A model generated the notes under the pieces. That model was given only the letters and a program-made list of their open reading frames with translations. It searched no databases and was not told the origin of the DNA. The position numbers and the translations under genes are program-made. Source: Caryophanales bacterium UBA4694 (GTDB lineage Bacteria > Bacillota_I > Bacilli_A > RFN20 > CAG-288). Taken from it: 64,000 nt of DNA. Where the stretch lies: the NCBI GenBank assembly GCA_002404835.1, contig DHKM01000005.1:1-64000 (forward strand). The letters run 5' to 3'. How positions within the stretch are numbered: the stretch's first letter is position 1; each line of letters starts with the position of its first letter. Positions 26,616-34,915 of this stretch are shown in pieces.

Positions 26616-27906
26616 AAAGCTGGCTTGCGATATAGGATTGACCTAGTCTTCTTTGATTTTCGTCTGGTAGATAGATGGTTGCTTCGATTTTTTCCTTTTT
26701 GAGGACATCCGTGGCATTTTTCATCAGTATTTCTCCACCGATGCCTGTCGTCACTCGACCGAGGAGAACGACATTCTCAAACGGAATGAATCTGTGATAG
26801 AGGCAGAGGGCGGTTCCTAGTCTTTTTCCGAAGGTTCTGTAGGCATCGAGAACTGTTTCGTTTCCTTGTTCGGCTTCGTTTTGAATGGTTACAAGTTTTT
26901 CCGGAAGGGATCCGCTTAATGGGAATCCTCTGCTCTCTAGGATGCGGATGATTCCTTTCTGTGAGAGGTATTCGGATCCAGCACCTTTGATTTTCATTGA
27001 ATAGTGAGAAAAGGCAGAGGGAGAATAGTCTATTGGAATTTTTCCGATTTCGCATATCCATCCGTTGAATGAGTTTCCTTCCTGGATGTATCCGCCTCCG
27101 AGACTTGTTCCCATAGCGATTCCAAGAAAACTGCCTTTTTTGTAGAGCAGGCTTCCATAGAGTGCAGAGACATCGCCGTCATTGAGAATCGTATAAGGAA
27201 TATCCGGATATTCTTTTTTCATGAAATCGATGAAGAAATTAGGAATTCTGTCTTTTTGAACGACAGATTTGAATAAAGTGGCCTGAAGATATCGGTTTTT
27301 TTCCAATATTCCGGATGTTGAAATTCCAATGGAATCGACTTTGCCAAGATGGGAGACGGCCTTTTTCAAGCTGTCGAGTATTCCTTGATAGTGGTATTGG
27401 ATATCATTCTCTTCTTTTGGAGACCAAAGATCCTCTTCCTGGAAAAGAATCTGACCGTCTTTGATTGCGGTTACTTTTCTATCGCTTCCGCCAAGATCTA
27501 GACCGATTCTGCTTCCATCTTGAGAGCCGGAGACTTGAAAAGAGGAAAAAATATCTTTGTATTCTTTGTCTGTTTTTTCCAATAGAAAAGGAAGATGAAA
27601 CATTCGCTCCATCTCTTTTTTTGTTGTATCGAATTCCGAATCTTCTTTGATTTTCTTGATGAAATCTTCTATGTATTCTTCTTTTCCATTGAAGAGAATT
27701 CTGTTCCCACCTACAATCCAGAGGAGGGAAAGGATGATTTTCTTGAGATAGAAGTAGTTCTTTTCTCGGTCTTCTGAGATCTTTGTATGGTAAGTAAAAG
27801 ACAGCGCATTTCCTCTTTGTACTATGATGGACAATGGATATGCGGCTTCTTTTTCAAAGTGATGGAGAAGCGGATATCCAGATTGAAACGTTTCTATATC
27901 AGTCAT
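26614..27906 (-). CDS. ROK-like sugar kinase/regulator with N-terminal extension
   Basis: The 430-residue protein has an unrecognised N-terminal part of about 130 residues and then an actin-like ATPase fold. It shows phosphate-1 loop GLDLGGSDRK near residue 136, NDGDVSAL near 241 and phosphate-2 AMGTSLGGGY near 263. These are ROK family features. The zinc-binding CGCGxxGC motif of most ROK sugar kinases is absent and no N-terminal HTH is evident. Substrate unknown. TATAAT lies ten bases before the ATG and there is no ribosome site, so the leader would be only three or four bases. Confidence 0.7.
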   Translation of the reverse strand: MTDIETFQSGYPLLHHFEKEAAYPLSIIVQRGNALSFTYHTKISEDREKNYFYLKKIILSLLWIVGGNRILFNGKEEYIEDFIKKIKEDSEFDTTKKEMERMFHLPFLLEKTDKEYKDIFSSFQVSGSQDGSRIGLDLGGSDRKVTAIKDGQILFQEEDLWSPKEENDIQYHYQGILDSLKKAVSHLGKVDSIGISTSGILEKNRYLQATLFKSVVQKDRIPNFFIDFMKKEYPDIPYTILNDGDVSALYGSLLYKKGSFLGIAMGTSLGGGYIQEGNSFNGWICEIGKIPIDYSPSAFSHYSMKIKGAGSEYLSQKGIIRILESRGFPLSGSLPEKLVTIQNEAEQGNETVLDAYRTFGKRLGTALCLYHRFIPFENVVLLGRVTTGIGGEILMKNATDVLKKEKIEATIYLPDENQRRLGQSYIASQL

Positions 27907-27916
27907 GATTATCAGT

Positions 27917-27922
27917 ATTATA
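27917..27922 (-). promoter_or_regulatory. -10 box with very short leader, ROK-like gene
   Basis: TATAAT on the minus strand, ten bases, then the ATG at 27906, with no Shine-Dalgarno sequence between. Confidence 0.5.
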
Positions 27923-27983
27923 TCATGATGATGGAAATGATTAGTCTAGCTGTGGAAGTTATTTGGACAGACATTGTCTCTTT

Positions 27984-28012
27984 TTTACTTCATTCCATGT
28001 TATGTGTATAAT
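27984..28012 (+). promoter_or_regulatory. Promoter of the pyridoxal kinase gene
   Basis: TTTACT (27984-27989), 17 bases and TATAAT (28007-28012) predict a start at 28019-28020, directly at an in-frame ATG (28020). The second ATG at 28032 is preceded by GAGGTG. Confidence 0.55.
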
Positions 28013-28031
28013 CAGTCTTATGAGGTGTATT

Positions 28032-28895
28032 ATGCAAAAACGTGTGCTGACGATTCAGGACTTTTCCTGCATGGGACGTTGTTCTTTGACGGTAGCTCTT
28101 CCGACCTTGTCTTGCTGTGGAGTGGAGTGCGTTTGTCTTCCGACTGCAGTCTTAAGCAATCATACGATGTTCAAAAGCTGGACGTACCTAGACCTTACTT
28201 CCGAGATGGAAAACATTGTCGGGAAATGGATTCCGTATCAGCATTCTTTCGATTTCATTTATACTGGATACCTATCAAATCAGCAGATCGACTGTGTGAA
28301 ACATATTGTTACTTCTCTTAGGGAAAAGAAGACAACGGTTTTTGTTGATCCTGCTATGGCAGACAATGGGAAACTATATCCGGGATTTGATATGGGGCAT
28401 GTTGAAAAGATGAGAGAACTGATTTCAATTGCTGACTATATCAAACCAAATCTCACAGAGGCATGTCTGCTTTCTTCCATTGAGTATCCAAACACAGAAA
28501 AAGGAATTCCGTCTTCTTTTTATGATTCTGTATTTGAAAGACTTTCTTCATATGGAATGAAGTACGTCATTCTGACCGGGCAGGAAATCGAAGAAGGAAA
28601 GATTGCAGATATTTATTATGACTGTAAGACAAAACAAAAGAAGATGTATATGACAAAGATGTATCCGGGAAAATTCCATGGGACGGGAGATCTTTTTTCG
28701 TCTGCTTTTGTCGGTGCATTGGCAAATGGAATCTCGTTGGATGACAGTATTCGGATTGCACATGATTTTCTTCACGAAACAATCAAAAACACAATCGACG
28801 AGAAACTTGATGGAACGGTTTATGGTGCTTGCTTTGAACCGGCACTGAAGATGCTGATACAGGAAATTGAAAGAGCAAAAGAAAAAGCCTCTTGA
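28032..28895 (+). CDS. pdxY: Pyridoxal/pyridoxamine kinase
   Basis: PdxY-type kinases phosphorylate B6 vitamers with ATP to feed the PLP pool. The 287-residue ribokinase-fold protein starts with RVLTIQDFSCMGRCSLTVAL, has VDPAMADNG near residue 108 and the catalytic GTGDLFSSAF loop near 217. I put the start at 28032 because it gives the family N-terminus and follows GAGGTG; a leaderless start four codons earlier is equally allowed by the promoter position. The pathway assignment rests on the family. Confidence 0.87.
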   Translation: MQKRVLTIQDFSCMGRCSLTVALPTLSCCGVECVCLPTAVLSNHTMFKSWTYLDLTSEMENIVGKWIPYQHSFDFIYTGYLSNQQIDCVKHIVTSLREKKTTVFVDPAMADNGKLYPGFDMGHVEKMRELISIADYIKPNLTEACLLSSIEYPNTEKGIPSSFYDSVFERLSSYGMKYVILTGQEIEEGKIADIYYDCKTKQKKMYMTKMYPGKFHGTGDLFSSAFVGALANGISLDDSIRIAHDFLHETIKNTIDEKLDGTVYGACFEPALKMLIQEIERAKEKAS

Positions 28896-28919
28896 GATCG
28901 AAGGTACTCAATAGGCTTT
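28884..28919. terminator. Bidirectional terminator between pdxY and the PfkB genes
   Basis: Arms AAAGCCTCTTGAG and CTCAATAGGCTTT (28884-28896 with 28907-28919, one mismatch) are followed on the minus strand by TTTTTC. On the plus strand the T run is weak. Confidence 0.7.
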
Positions 28920-28927
28920 GATTCTGA

Positions 28928-29827
28928 TTATTTTTCTTCTTTTTCCATTAGATTGTAGATATCCTTTTGGATTGCCGTATCGCTAAGAAGTGTATAGAAG
29001 GCCATTTTGTTTCCAAAGCTGACTGCTTCTTCCAGGGTTTTGTTGAGGCTGAGTTCATGGACGATTCCTGCAAAGAGGGCGTCTCCTGCTCCGTTTACCG
29101 AGACGACATTTGGGTTGGAGACAACGGGAATCTCTTCTACTTTTCCTTCTGTACCGATGATAATCGGTGCTTTTCCGTTGCTCAGAACCACATTTTTACA
29201 TCCAAGGGAGAGTAAGTCATAGGCAAGCATGGTCGGCTTTTTCTTTACATCTAGGAAGTGCTCAGCTTCCAGGACATTACATTTGAAGAGAGAGATTTGA
29301 GGAAGGTGGTTTCGGAATCTTCGGATTTTGTTTGCAGATACACCCTCGATATAGAAACGATGATTCGGGAAATTTCTGAAGATACCATCAATGACATCCT
29401 CGTTTAGATTCGCTTCTAAGACGATGACTTCGTTTTCCTCGATGACATCTTTGAATTCCAATATGTCGTCGATTGTCATATTGTCCATAAGACGCGTATC
29501 ACAGATAGCGACAGTCATGTTTCCTTTTTCGTCTGCAATGGAAACATAGCTTCCGCTTGGATCTTTGCTTTTTACGGAAAGAACATTTACGTTCAGTTCT
29601 TCAAGCTTTTCCTTTAAACTTTGACCATAGGCATCTTTTCCGATGCCAGTGATGAATGTTACATCATCTTTCAATCGAGCGAGGTTTTCCGTGATGTTTC
29701 TTCCAACGCCACCAAAGGAGGTAGTTAAGGTTCCGATATTACTATCTTCCATGATGAGTGTGTGATTGCTTTTGGCTAAGTAGTCGATATTACTACCGCC
29801 GATAATCAGAATTTTGCTTTGTTTCAT
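28928..29827 (-). CDS. PfkB-family kinase, pseudouridine-kinase-like
   Basis: The 299-residue sugar/nucleoside kinase carries GGVGRNITENLARL near residue 39, the form of PfkB motif 1 seen in PsuK (pseudouridine kinase), and the catalytic motif VNGAGDALFAG near 245. PsuK phosphorylates pseudouridine before PsuG cleaves it; no psuG is visible here. It lies four bases after a paralogue and ends the pair. Assignment to a substrate is tentative. Confidence 0.8.
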   Translation of the reverse strand: MKQSKILIIGGSNIDYLAKSNHTLIMEDSNIGTLTTSFGGVGRNITENLARLKDDVTFITGIGKDAYGQSLKEKLEELNVNVLSVKSKDPSGSYVSIADEKGNMTVAICDTRLMDNMTIDDILEFKDVIEENEVIVLEANLNEDVIDGIFRNFPNHRFYIEGVSANKIRRFRNHLPQISLFKCNVLEAEHFLDVKKKPTMLAYDLLSLGCKNVVLSNGKAPIIIGTEGKVEEIPVVSNPNVVSVNGAGDALFAGIVHELSLNKTLEEAVSFGNKMAFYTLLSDTAIQKDIYNLMEKEEK

Positions 29828-29831
29828 TTGA

Positions 29832-30725
29832 TTATAATAGGTCCCCTATTTTTGGATCGACTGCTGTATTGACGCCTAAGGTCTGGTAGGACATGTTGAG
29901 GCCGAACTTAACTGCCTGCTTCAATTGCATTCCGGCAACAAGACAGTGGACGATTCCTGCAAAAAGGGCATCTCCGTTTCCGTTCGATCTTGTTATTTTC
30001 TGCCTTACGACAATTGGCTCATGGCTGATTCCTTTTTGTTTGGTCCCATATACGATAGGAAGTTCAGTATGGGATAAAACAACCTGTTTGCATCCTTTGT
30101 CTAGAAGAAGTTGAACAAGGTCTTCTGGTTCTTTTTTGCAGTCGAGAAGATGTTCGGCTTCGGTCACGTTTGACTTGAAAAGTTCGATTTCCTTTAAATG
30201 AGGAAGGAAGGTTTTTACTCTAAATGTACTGACTCCGTCTACATAGTATTTTTTGTTTTTATAGGTCTTGAAGATGTAGTTTACGATTTTCTCGCTCAGG
30301 GTTCCGTCTAGGACAATATAATCGTGTGCTTTGATTATAGAATCGAATTCTTTTAAGTCATTTGGTTTCAATGAGTCTGTTCCTCTGGTGTCGATGATAT
30401 AGGATATCCGTTTTCCGTTTGTATCGCAGATGGAATTGTAGATGCCTGTTGGATATTTGGTGTTTATGGAATAAACATCGACTCCAAGTGAAATCAAGTT
30501 TTGCTTCAAAGATAAGCCAAGATGATCTTCACCAAGAACGGTTATGAAGCTTACTTTGTCACTGAGACGGATTAAATTCTCAGTAACGTTTCTTCCAGGA
30601 CCTCCGAAAGTGGTAAACAATGTTCCGAGATTTTCTTTCTTTTCTTTCATCTCGTCGATTGTCTTGCTTAGATAATCCATCCTGCTATCTCCGATAACAA
30701 GGACACTTCCTTTTCTTTTACGCAT
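29832..30725 (-). CDS. PfkB-family kinase, paralogue with altered GAGD motif
   Basis: This 297-residue protein aligns along its length with its neighbour, so the two are a tandem duplication. Motif 1 reads GGPGRNVTENLIRL. The catalytic motif reads NGNGDALFAG: the base Asp is kept, but the Ala of GAGD in the anion hole is Asn. Activity may differ from the neighbour. GGAGGT precedes the ATG and a TAAAAT -10 candidate lies upstream. Confidence 0.8.
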   Translation of the reverse strand: MRKRKGSVLVIGDSRMDYLSKTIDEMKEKKENLGTLFTTFGGPGRNVTENLIRLSDKVSFITVLGEDHLGLSLKQNLISLGVDVYSINTKYPTGIYNSICDTNGKRISYIIDTRGTDSLKPNDLKEFDSIIKAHDYIVLDGTLSEKIVNYIFKTYKNKKYYVDGVSTFRVKTFLPHLKEIELFKSNVTEAEHLLDCKKEPEDLVQLLLDKGCKQVVLSHTELPIVYGTKQKGISHEPIVVRQKITRSNGNGDALFAGIVHCLVAGMQLKQAVKFGLNMSYQTLGVNTAVDPKIGDLL

Positions 30726-30793
30726 GTCGCTGGTTACCTCCGTTAATTCTATTTTAACACGAGAGTTATAGAACGTGTGTGGAGTAAATCAAA

Positions 30794-30824
30794 AAAACAA
30801 GAAAAGGCGGCAAATTGCCGCCTT
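30794..30824 (-). terminator. Terminator of rpmG-secE-nusG
   Basis: A near-perfect palindrome (arms AAGGCGGCAA/TTGCCGCCTT, 30804-30824) is followed on the minus strand by TTCTTGTTTTTTT. Confidence 0.85.
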
Positions 30825-30827
30825 GGA

Positions 30828-31616
30828 TTATTCGTCGATGGAATCTTCTTCCGATGTTTTGTCTGCTTTTTCGATTTCGGAATATTTGGCAGTGATGATC
30901 TGTGGACGACCAAAGAGTGTGATAGAGATTGTCACTTCGGATTCATCCGGGTTGACAGTCTCGATGATACCTTCGGCATCTGCAAACGTGCCAGAGAGAA
31001 TCTTGATCTTGTCACCGACTTTGTAATCGGAATACATTTCAGGATCTTCGATGTTCATTCTCTTGAGAACCGGTTCGATTTCTTCTCTTGGAATCGGGAA
31101 CGGCTTGGCACCTTTACCGGAGGAACCGGTGATACCGGAAACACCTGGAGTATTACGGACGACGAACCAAGTTTCATCTGTCATAATCATCTCTACGAAG
31201 ATATATCCTGGATAATAGTTTTTGGTTTTGAATTTCTGAACCATTTGTCCAGTGGCTTTATCCTTGGTGAATTTCGGTTTTCCGTCTTCGTCAGTGACAG
31301 GCTCCTGATATTCGGCACAGATGATACGGAAGATCTTGTCTTCGATGTTCATGGATTTGGCTCTCTTCTCGAGCATTTCCTTGACCTGTCTTTCACGCTG
31401 GGCGAAGGTATTGATGACATACCAGGCTTTTTCCGGAAGGACTTCATCTGCATCGTTGTCCTCGCCAGGATTCACTTCGCCGATCAAAGGGTTGAAGTTA
31501 TGGTGCTTTTCATGGACAATCGGAGTTTCTTCAACTGGTTTTGGTTCTTCGTTATTGACAACGATCGTATCGTCGTCATTATTGATGACAATCTTGTCTT
31601 CATCGGTATACATCAT
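30828..31616 (-). CDS. nusG: Transcription termination/antitermination protein NusG, extended
   Basis: NusG binds RNA polymerase and affects elongation, pausing and Rho action. The core starts near residue 63 with AWYVINTFAQRERQVKEML, contains NYYPGYIFVEM and NTPGVSGI, and ends with the KOW motif DKIKILSGTFADAEG near 205. At 262 residues it is about 80 longer than usual. The excess is an acidic 60-residue N-terminus, an insert around residues 105-125 and a short acidic tail. AGGAGG before the ATG supports the long form. It is coupled to secE by ATGA. Confidence 0.95.
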   Translation of the reverse strand: MMYTDEDKIVINNDDDTIVVNNEEPKPVEETPIVHEKHHNFNPLIGEVNPGEDNDADEVLPEKAWYVINTFAQRERQVKEMLEKRAKSMNIEDKIFRIICAEYQEPVTDEDGKPKFTKDKATGQMVQKFKTKNYYPGYIFVEMIMTDETWFVVRNTPGVSGITGSSGKGAKPFPIPREEIEPVLKRMNIEDPEMYSDYKVGDKIKILSGTFADAEGIIETVNPDESEVTISITLFGRPQIITAKYSEIEKADKTSEEDSIDE

Positions 31617-31885
31617 TTCAAAAATCCTCCTAACATATTCTTGATGGCAACGATAGCGGATGCTGCAGAGCTGCTATCGGTAGATGTTGAATTCTTTGGG
31701 AAAGCATTGTCGAATCCTTTCATGATCTGGATGGTGAGAAGATCACAGAGATAGATGAATAGAGCAAAACCGACAGCAATGAGTAGAACGATTCCGACAG
31801 AATTCCACAATGTCTTCTGATCTGGCCAACGGACACGTCTAGCTTCTTCTCCTACTCCACGGAAATATTTGGAGACTTTCTTCAT
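31613..31885 (-). CDS. secE: Protein translocase subunit SecE
   Basis: SecE stabilises the SecYEG channel. The 90-residue protein has the conserved amphipathic part GVGEEARRVRWPDQKTL followed by one membrane helix (residues 29-50). A Ser/Ala-rich C-terminal extension of about 30 residues is unusual for single-helix SecE proteins. It sits between rpmG and nusG as in most Bacillota; rplK and rplA do not follow. Confidence 0.94.
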   Translation of the reverse strand: MKKVSKYFRGVGEEARRVRWPDQKTLWNSVGIVLLIAVGFALFIYLCDLLTIQIMKGFDNAFPKNSTSTDSSSAASAIVAIKNMLGGFLK

Positions 31886-31887
31886 TT

Positions 31888-32034
31888 TTATTTTCCCTCC
31901 TTATGAATTGTGTGTTTTCCACATTTTGGGCAGTATTTGTTTGCTTCAAGTCTTTTGCCGTCACCTTTTTTCTTAGAGGCGTAATAGTTTCTGGATTGGC
32001 ATTCACTACAAACTAGAACGACTTTTTCTCTCAT
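31888..32034 (-). CDS. rpmG: Ribosomal protein L33
   Basis: The 48-residue product starts MREKVVLVCSECQSRNYY and has the second knuckle CPKCGKHT, so it is the four-cysteine, zinc-binding form of bL33. It is the first gene of the rpmG-secE-nusG operon; two bases separate its stop from the secE start. GATGAGG lies upstream of the ATG. Confidence 0.96.
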   Translation of the reverse strand: MREKVVLVCSECQSRNYYASKKKGDGKRLEANKYCPKCGKHTIHKEGK

Positions 32035-32067
32035 ATTCAAACCTCATCTTTTCAAATAAAAAAGTTC

Positions 32068-32091
32068 CTTTTGGAACCAAAAACTATTATA
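32068..32091 (-). promoter_or_regulatory. rpmG promoter -10 box and leader hairpin
   Basis: TATAAT (32091-32086, minus strand) predicts a start near 32079. The message would begin with TGGTTCC-AAAA-GGAAC and then six T residues, that is, a small hairpin with a U tract at its very 5' end, about 40 bases before rpmG. It could be a stability element or attenuator. Beyond this, 32100-32290 shows nothing recognisable. Confidence 0.45.
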
Positions 32092-32298
32092 TAGGTTCGT
32101 AGGTGAAAAATAAAGAGTAATTTTTGGAATGAACGAGTTCTGAATAAAGGAAGAGGATTTATAATTTGCATCTTGAGAAATAATTTGTGACTATCAGTTT
32201 TAGATGGTTTAAACTCGCTTGCAAAATAGAAGAATTTAAATGAATGTAGAAAAACATTTCTTTTCTATAGTATCATGTCCCTTTTTTTCTAAAATCAT

Positions 32299-32326
32299 TT
32301 GAAACATAGAAAGCTGAGATTATAAT
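32299..32326 (+). promoter_or_regulatory. Leaderless-type promoter of the GGDEF gene
   Basis: TTGAAA (32299-32304), a 16-base spacer and TATAAT (32321-32326) are followed by six bases and the ATG at 32333. No ribosome site is present. Confidence 0.7.
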
Positions 32327-32332
32327 GAAGCT

Positions 32333-33451
32333 ATGAGTTCTACTGGTTATTATATTTTAGCGAATGTATTTGCGATTGTGGTTTTTGGCGTCTTGCTTGT
32401 TATGAATGCTTTGAGATCCGAATATCATACGAAGAAGCTCATGCTCACTCATTTGATTGCGTTTTCTATTTCTGTATTTGCTCAGGATATATTCTGGACA
32501 ATCGTAAATTCAAGGGCTTCATCTCCGTGGCTGATTCTTTTTTCGAACTATCTGATGTTTTTTACGGTCTTAGGTACGTCTATAACATGGACATTGTATG
32601 TGCTGGGAATAAAACGAATCACGGACCAAAAGTTTTTCCTGTTCGGGAAAATAGCTATTTTGAGTTATGTTGTTTTTGGTATTCTTATGATTCCGATAAC
32701 ATTTTTCCTTTCTTCTTTTTGGATTCAAAACGGAGAAATGAACCCGCTGTATTGGATAATTACTCTTTCGTTCTCCGTGGTTTTCTTGATTCTTACATCG
32801 GTATTTTCTGTTTTGGGTGCAATCGATAAGGAACAAATTGCTTTTCGAAAAGAGTATATTGTCAATGCGATTGGTCCTGTTGTTTTGATTATATGTTCCA
32901 TTATTCAAGTCATAAATCCATATATTCCATTGATTTGCTATAGTATGACTCTTGTTATTCTGATGAGTTTCCTTTTTACATTGACGACTCATTCAAAAAC
33001 GGATCCTCTTACTGGTTTGAACAATCGGAATGAGCTCCTGCGTTTTATTTCTAGAGCTGGGCATGAATCGAACGCTGAGAATATTGTTATTATGGCTGAT
33101 TTGGATTCCTTCAAGAAAATCAATGATACGTATGGCCATGTTAAAGGAGATGAGGTTTTAATACGTGTAAGTAATGTTATATCCAAATATTGCAGAGAAG
33201 CTCAAAAGAAGATGTTTTTATGTAGATATGGCGGAGATGAGTTCTTGATAATCATAAAGAACGGAACGAATGAAGATGCTGTCAAATTCGGTAAGGAAAT
33301 GAATCTTATTCTTTGTGATGGAATGTATGAGATTCCTGTTTCTATGACTATCGGATATGCTGAATGGAATGGATTATCTTCGACTTTCGAGGATTCGCTT
33401 AAGATTGCTGATAAATTCATGTATGAAAAGAAAAAAGGCTTTCTTTTGTAA
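32333..33451 (+). CDS. Membrane diguanylate cyclase (GGDEF)
   Basis: The 372-residue protein has six or seven membrane helices (residues 5-215) and a GGDEF domain. The domain starts TDPLTGLNNRNEL near 222, has DLDSFKKINDTYGH near 258 and an intact active-site YGGDEF near 301, so it should make cyclic di-GMP. The inhibitory RxxD site upstream of the active site is not intact (REAQ). No EAL, HD-GYP or PilZ protein is visible in the window. It is followed five bases later by the DUF5662 gene. Confidence 0.88.
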   Translation: MSSTGYYILANVFAIVVFGVLLVMNALRSEYHTKKLMLTHLIAFSISVFAQDIFWTIVNSRASSPWLILFSNYLMFFTVLGTSITWTLYVLGIKRITDQKFFLFGKIAILSYVVFGILMIPITFFLSSFWIQNGEMNPLYWIITLSFSVVFLILTSVFSVLGAIDKEQIAFRKEYIVNAIGPVVLIICSIIQVINPYIPLICYSMTLVILMSFLFTLTTHSKTDPLTGLNNRNELLRFISRAGHESNAENIVIMADLDSFKKINDTYGHVKGDEVLIRVSNVISKYCREAQKKMFLCRYGGDEFLIIIKNGTNEDAVKFGKEMNLILCDGMYEIPVSMTIGYAEWNGLSSTFEDSLKIADKFMYEKKKGFLL

Positions 33452-33456
33452 TTTGT

Positions 33457-34044
33457 ATGAAATATCATATTTTAAAACATCTTCACACTATCAATAAGCA
33501 TCGTTTCCATGTGTTTATCAATTGTTGCCGTTGTGGTATACCGTTTCGTGGCTTAGTTCATGATCTTTCAAAGTATTCCCCTACTGAATTTTTTATTAGC
33601 GCCAAAAATTATTCTGGTATCCGTTCTCCGATAGCTAATGAAAGAAAAGAAGAATTCGGATATTCAAGTGCGTTCATTCACCACACCAGAAAAAACAAAC
33701 ACCATTATGAATATTGGGTGGATGTGACAACCGGGGATATTATTTTGATTCCGATGCCATACAAATATGCTTTGGAATGCTGTTGTGACATGATATCGGC
33801 TTCTATGGTTTACAACGGAAAGAATTTCAAAAGAGATATGCCGTTATCTTTCTTTTTGAAGGTAAAAGACAGATCAATGATGCATTCCTCAACTAAAAAA
33901 TTCATTGAGGAAGTTCTTATTCGTTATCGTAATACCGGATTCAAGAATATAAGCAGAAAAGATACAAAGTATCTTTATCAACTTTCTCTTCAGGAAGCAA
34001 AGCCTACGGAAATAATTGAAGTTTTTTCAAAAATGCAGAAATAA
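33457..34044 (+). CDS. DUF5662-family protein
   Basis: The 195-residue protein matches my recollection of DUF5662: paired Cys (CCRCG near residue 23), GLVHDLSKYSPTEF near 33, IRSPIANERKEE, then SAFIHHTRKNKHHYEYW near 68. The His/Asp pattern (HDLSKY, HHxxKNKHHxEYW) suggests an HD-like metal site, but no function is established. It lies five bases behind the GGDEF gene, with no ribosome site of its own, so it is probably translated by coupling. Confidence 0.75.
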   Translation: MKYHILKHLHTINKHRFHVFINCCRCGIPFRGLVHDLSKYSPTEFFISAKNYSGIRSPIANERKEEFGYSSAFIHHTRKNKHHYEYWVDVTTGDIILIPMPYKYALECCCDMISASMVYNGKNFKRDMPLSFFLKVKDRSMMHSSTKKFIEEVLIRYRNTGFKNISRKDTKYLYQLSLQEAKPTEIIEVFSKMQK

Positions 34045-34085
34045 ACAAAGAATGATTACGTGGTTGTAAATGTTTTCAAAAGAAC

Positions 34086-34131
34086 AAGCTTAGGCCTAAA
34101 AATGATAAGGTTATGCCTGCGTGCTTTTTTT
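34086..34131 (+). terminator. Probable terminator of the GGDEF/DUF5662 pair
   Basis: An imperfect stem AAGC-TT-AGGC-C-TAA pairs with TTA-T-GCCT-GCGT-GCTT and runs into seven T residues. Confidence 0.5.
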
Positions 34132-34219
34132 GTTACCGCTTTTTTGTATAATAAAACCAGAAAAAAGCAAGCAATGGATGTTGAAAATAAGAATAAAGAA
34201 TGAAAGGAGGGTTTAGTAT

Positions 34220-34915
34220 ATGAAAATCGCATTTGCTATTCTTGTTTTATCGAACTCGATTTCTTTTCCGGTCAAGGCAGGTGTAGTGGATAAAGCATTA
34301 TTGAGCATGATTCACTATTCTGCATCGAATCAGATTATTGTAAATCTATTTGCCCATCAAGATGTGACTCCTAAGACTGATAAATACGAAAATGTAAAAG
34401 CAAATTCTTTAGGCCATTCTTATTTGGAAATAACCAATACATATCAAGAACCTGTTTTTATTCAAGGCTTTCGTATTGATTATAATCAATCTATTACAAT
34501 CGGTTTGTGGGGAGATACCGGCTCATCTGATGGACCATCGGTAGATGGTCATGTTGGAATATTTGTAAATCGCGAAGCTTATCACTATTCTAAATTGGAA
34601 ACACCGGATAAATCCACAATGATAATGGCAACGGTATCTAAAGATAAATTGCCGGATTTGTATCCTGTCTGTATGGAAAAGGCGTTTACTTATGATCTTC
34701 TAAATTATAATTGTACTATTTTTGCTACGGAGTGTTGGTATCTTCTTACTGGACAGGATTTAAGATGTAATAGTCCCTATGAGCTGAGGCACAAAATTAT
34801 GGATGTTGAGGATGGTGTTGAGGGTTGTTACACTATGCTTGAGACCGATTGTTTCTATTCGTATTATCGAAGTTCTGGCCGTTTTTTGAAATATGAGCCA
34901 AGGGAGGAACGATAA
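34220..34915 (+). CDS. Secreted protein, possible permuted papain-like fold
   Basis: The 231-residue protein starts with a short signal sequence (residues 1-20). A His in LGHSYLEITN near residue 65, then SITIGLWGDTGSSDG and DGHVGIF, precede a Cys in NYNCTIFATECW near 163. This His-before-Cys order resembles circularly permuted NlpC/P60 or LRAT-like enzymes, which act on amide bonds of peptidoglycan or lipids. The family is not certain. GGAGG lies nine bases before the ATG. It overlaps the next, membrane protein gene by one base, so the two are a unit. Confidence 0.6.
   Translation: MKIAFAILVLSNSISFPVKAGVVDKALLSMIHYSASNQIIVNLFAHQDVTPKTDKYENVKANSLGHSYLEITNTYQEPVFIQGFRIDYNQSITIGLWGDTGSSDGPSVDGHVGIFVNREAYHYSKLETPDKSTMIMATVSKDKLPDLYPVCMEKAFTYDLLNYNCTIFATECWYLLTGQDLRCNSPYELRHKIMDVEDGVEGCYTMLETDCFYSYYRSSGRFLKYEPREER

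Noticed and set aside
30777..31754. 325-codon plus-strand frame
   Set aside because: Antisense to nusG and secE; Phe/Asp-rich shadow without a ribosome site.
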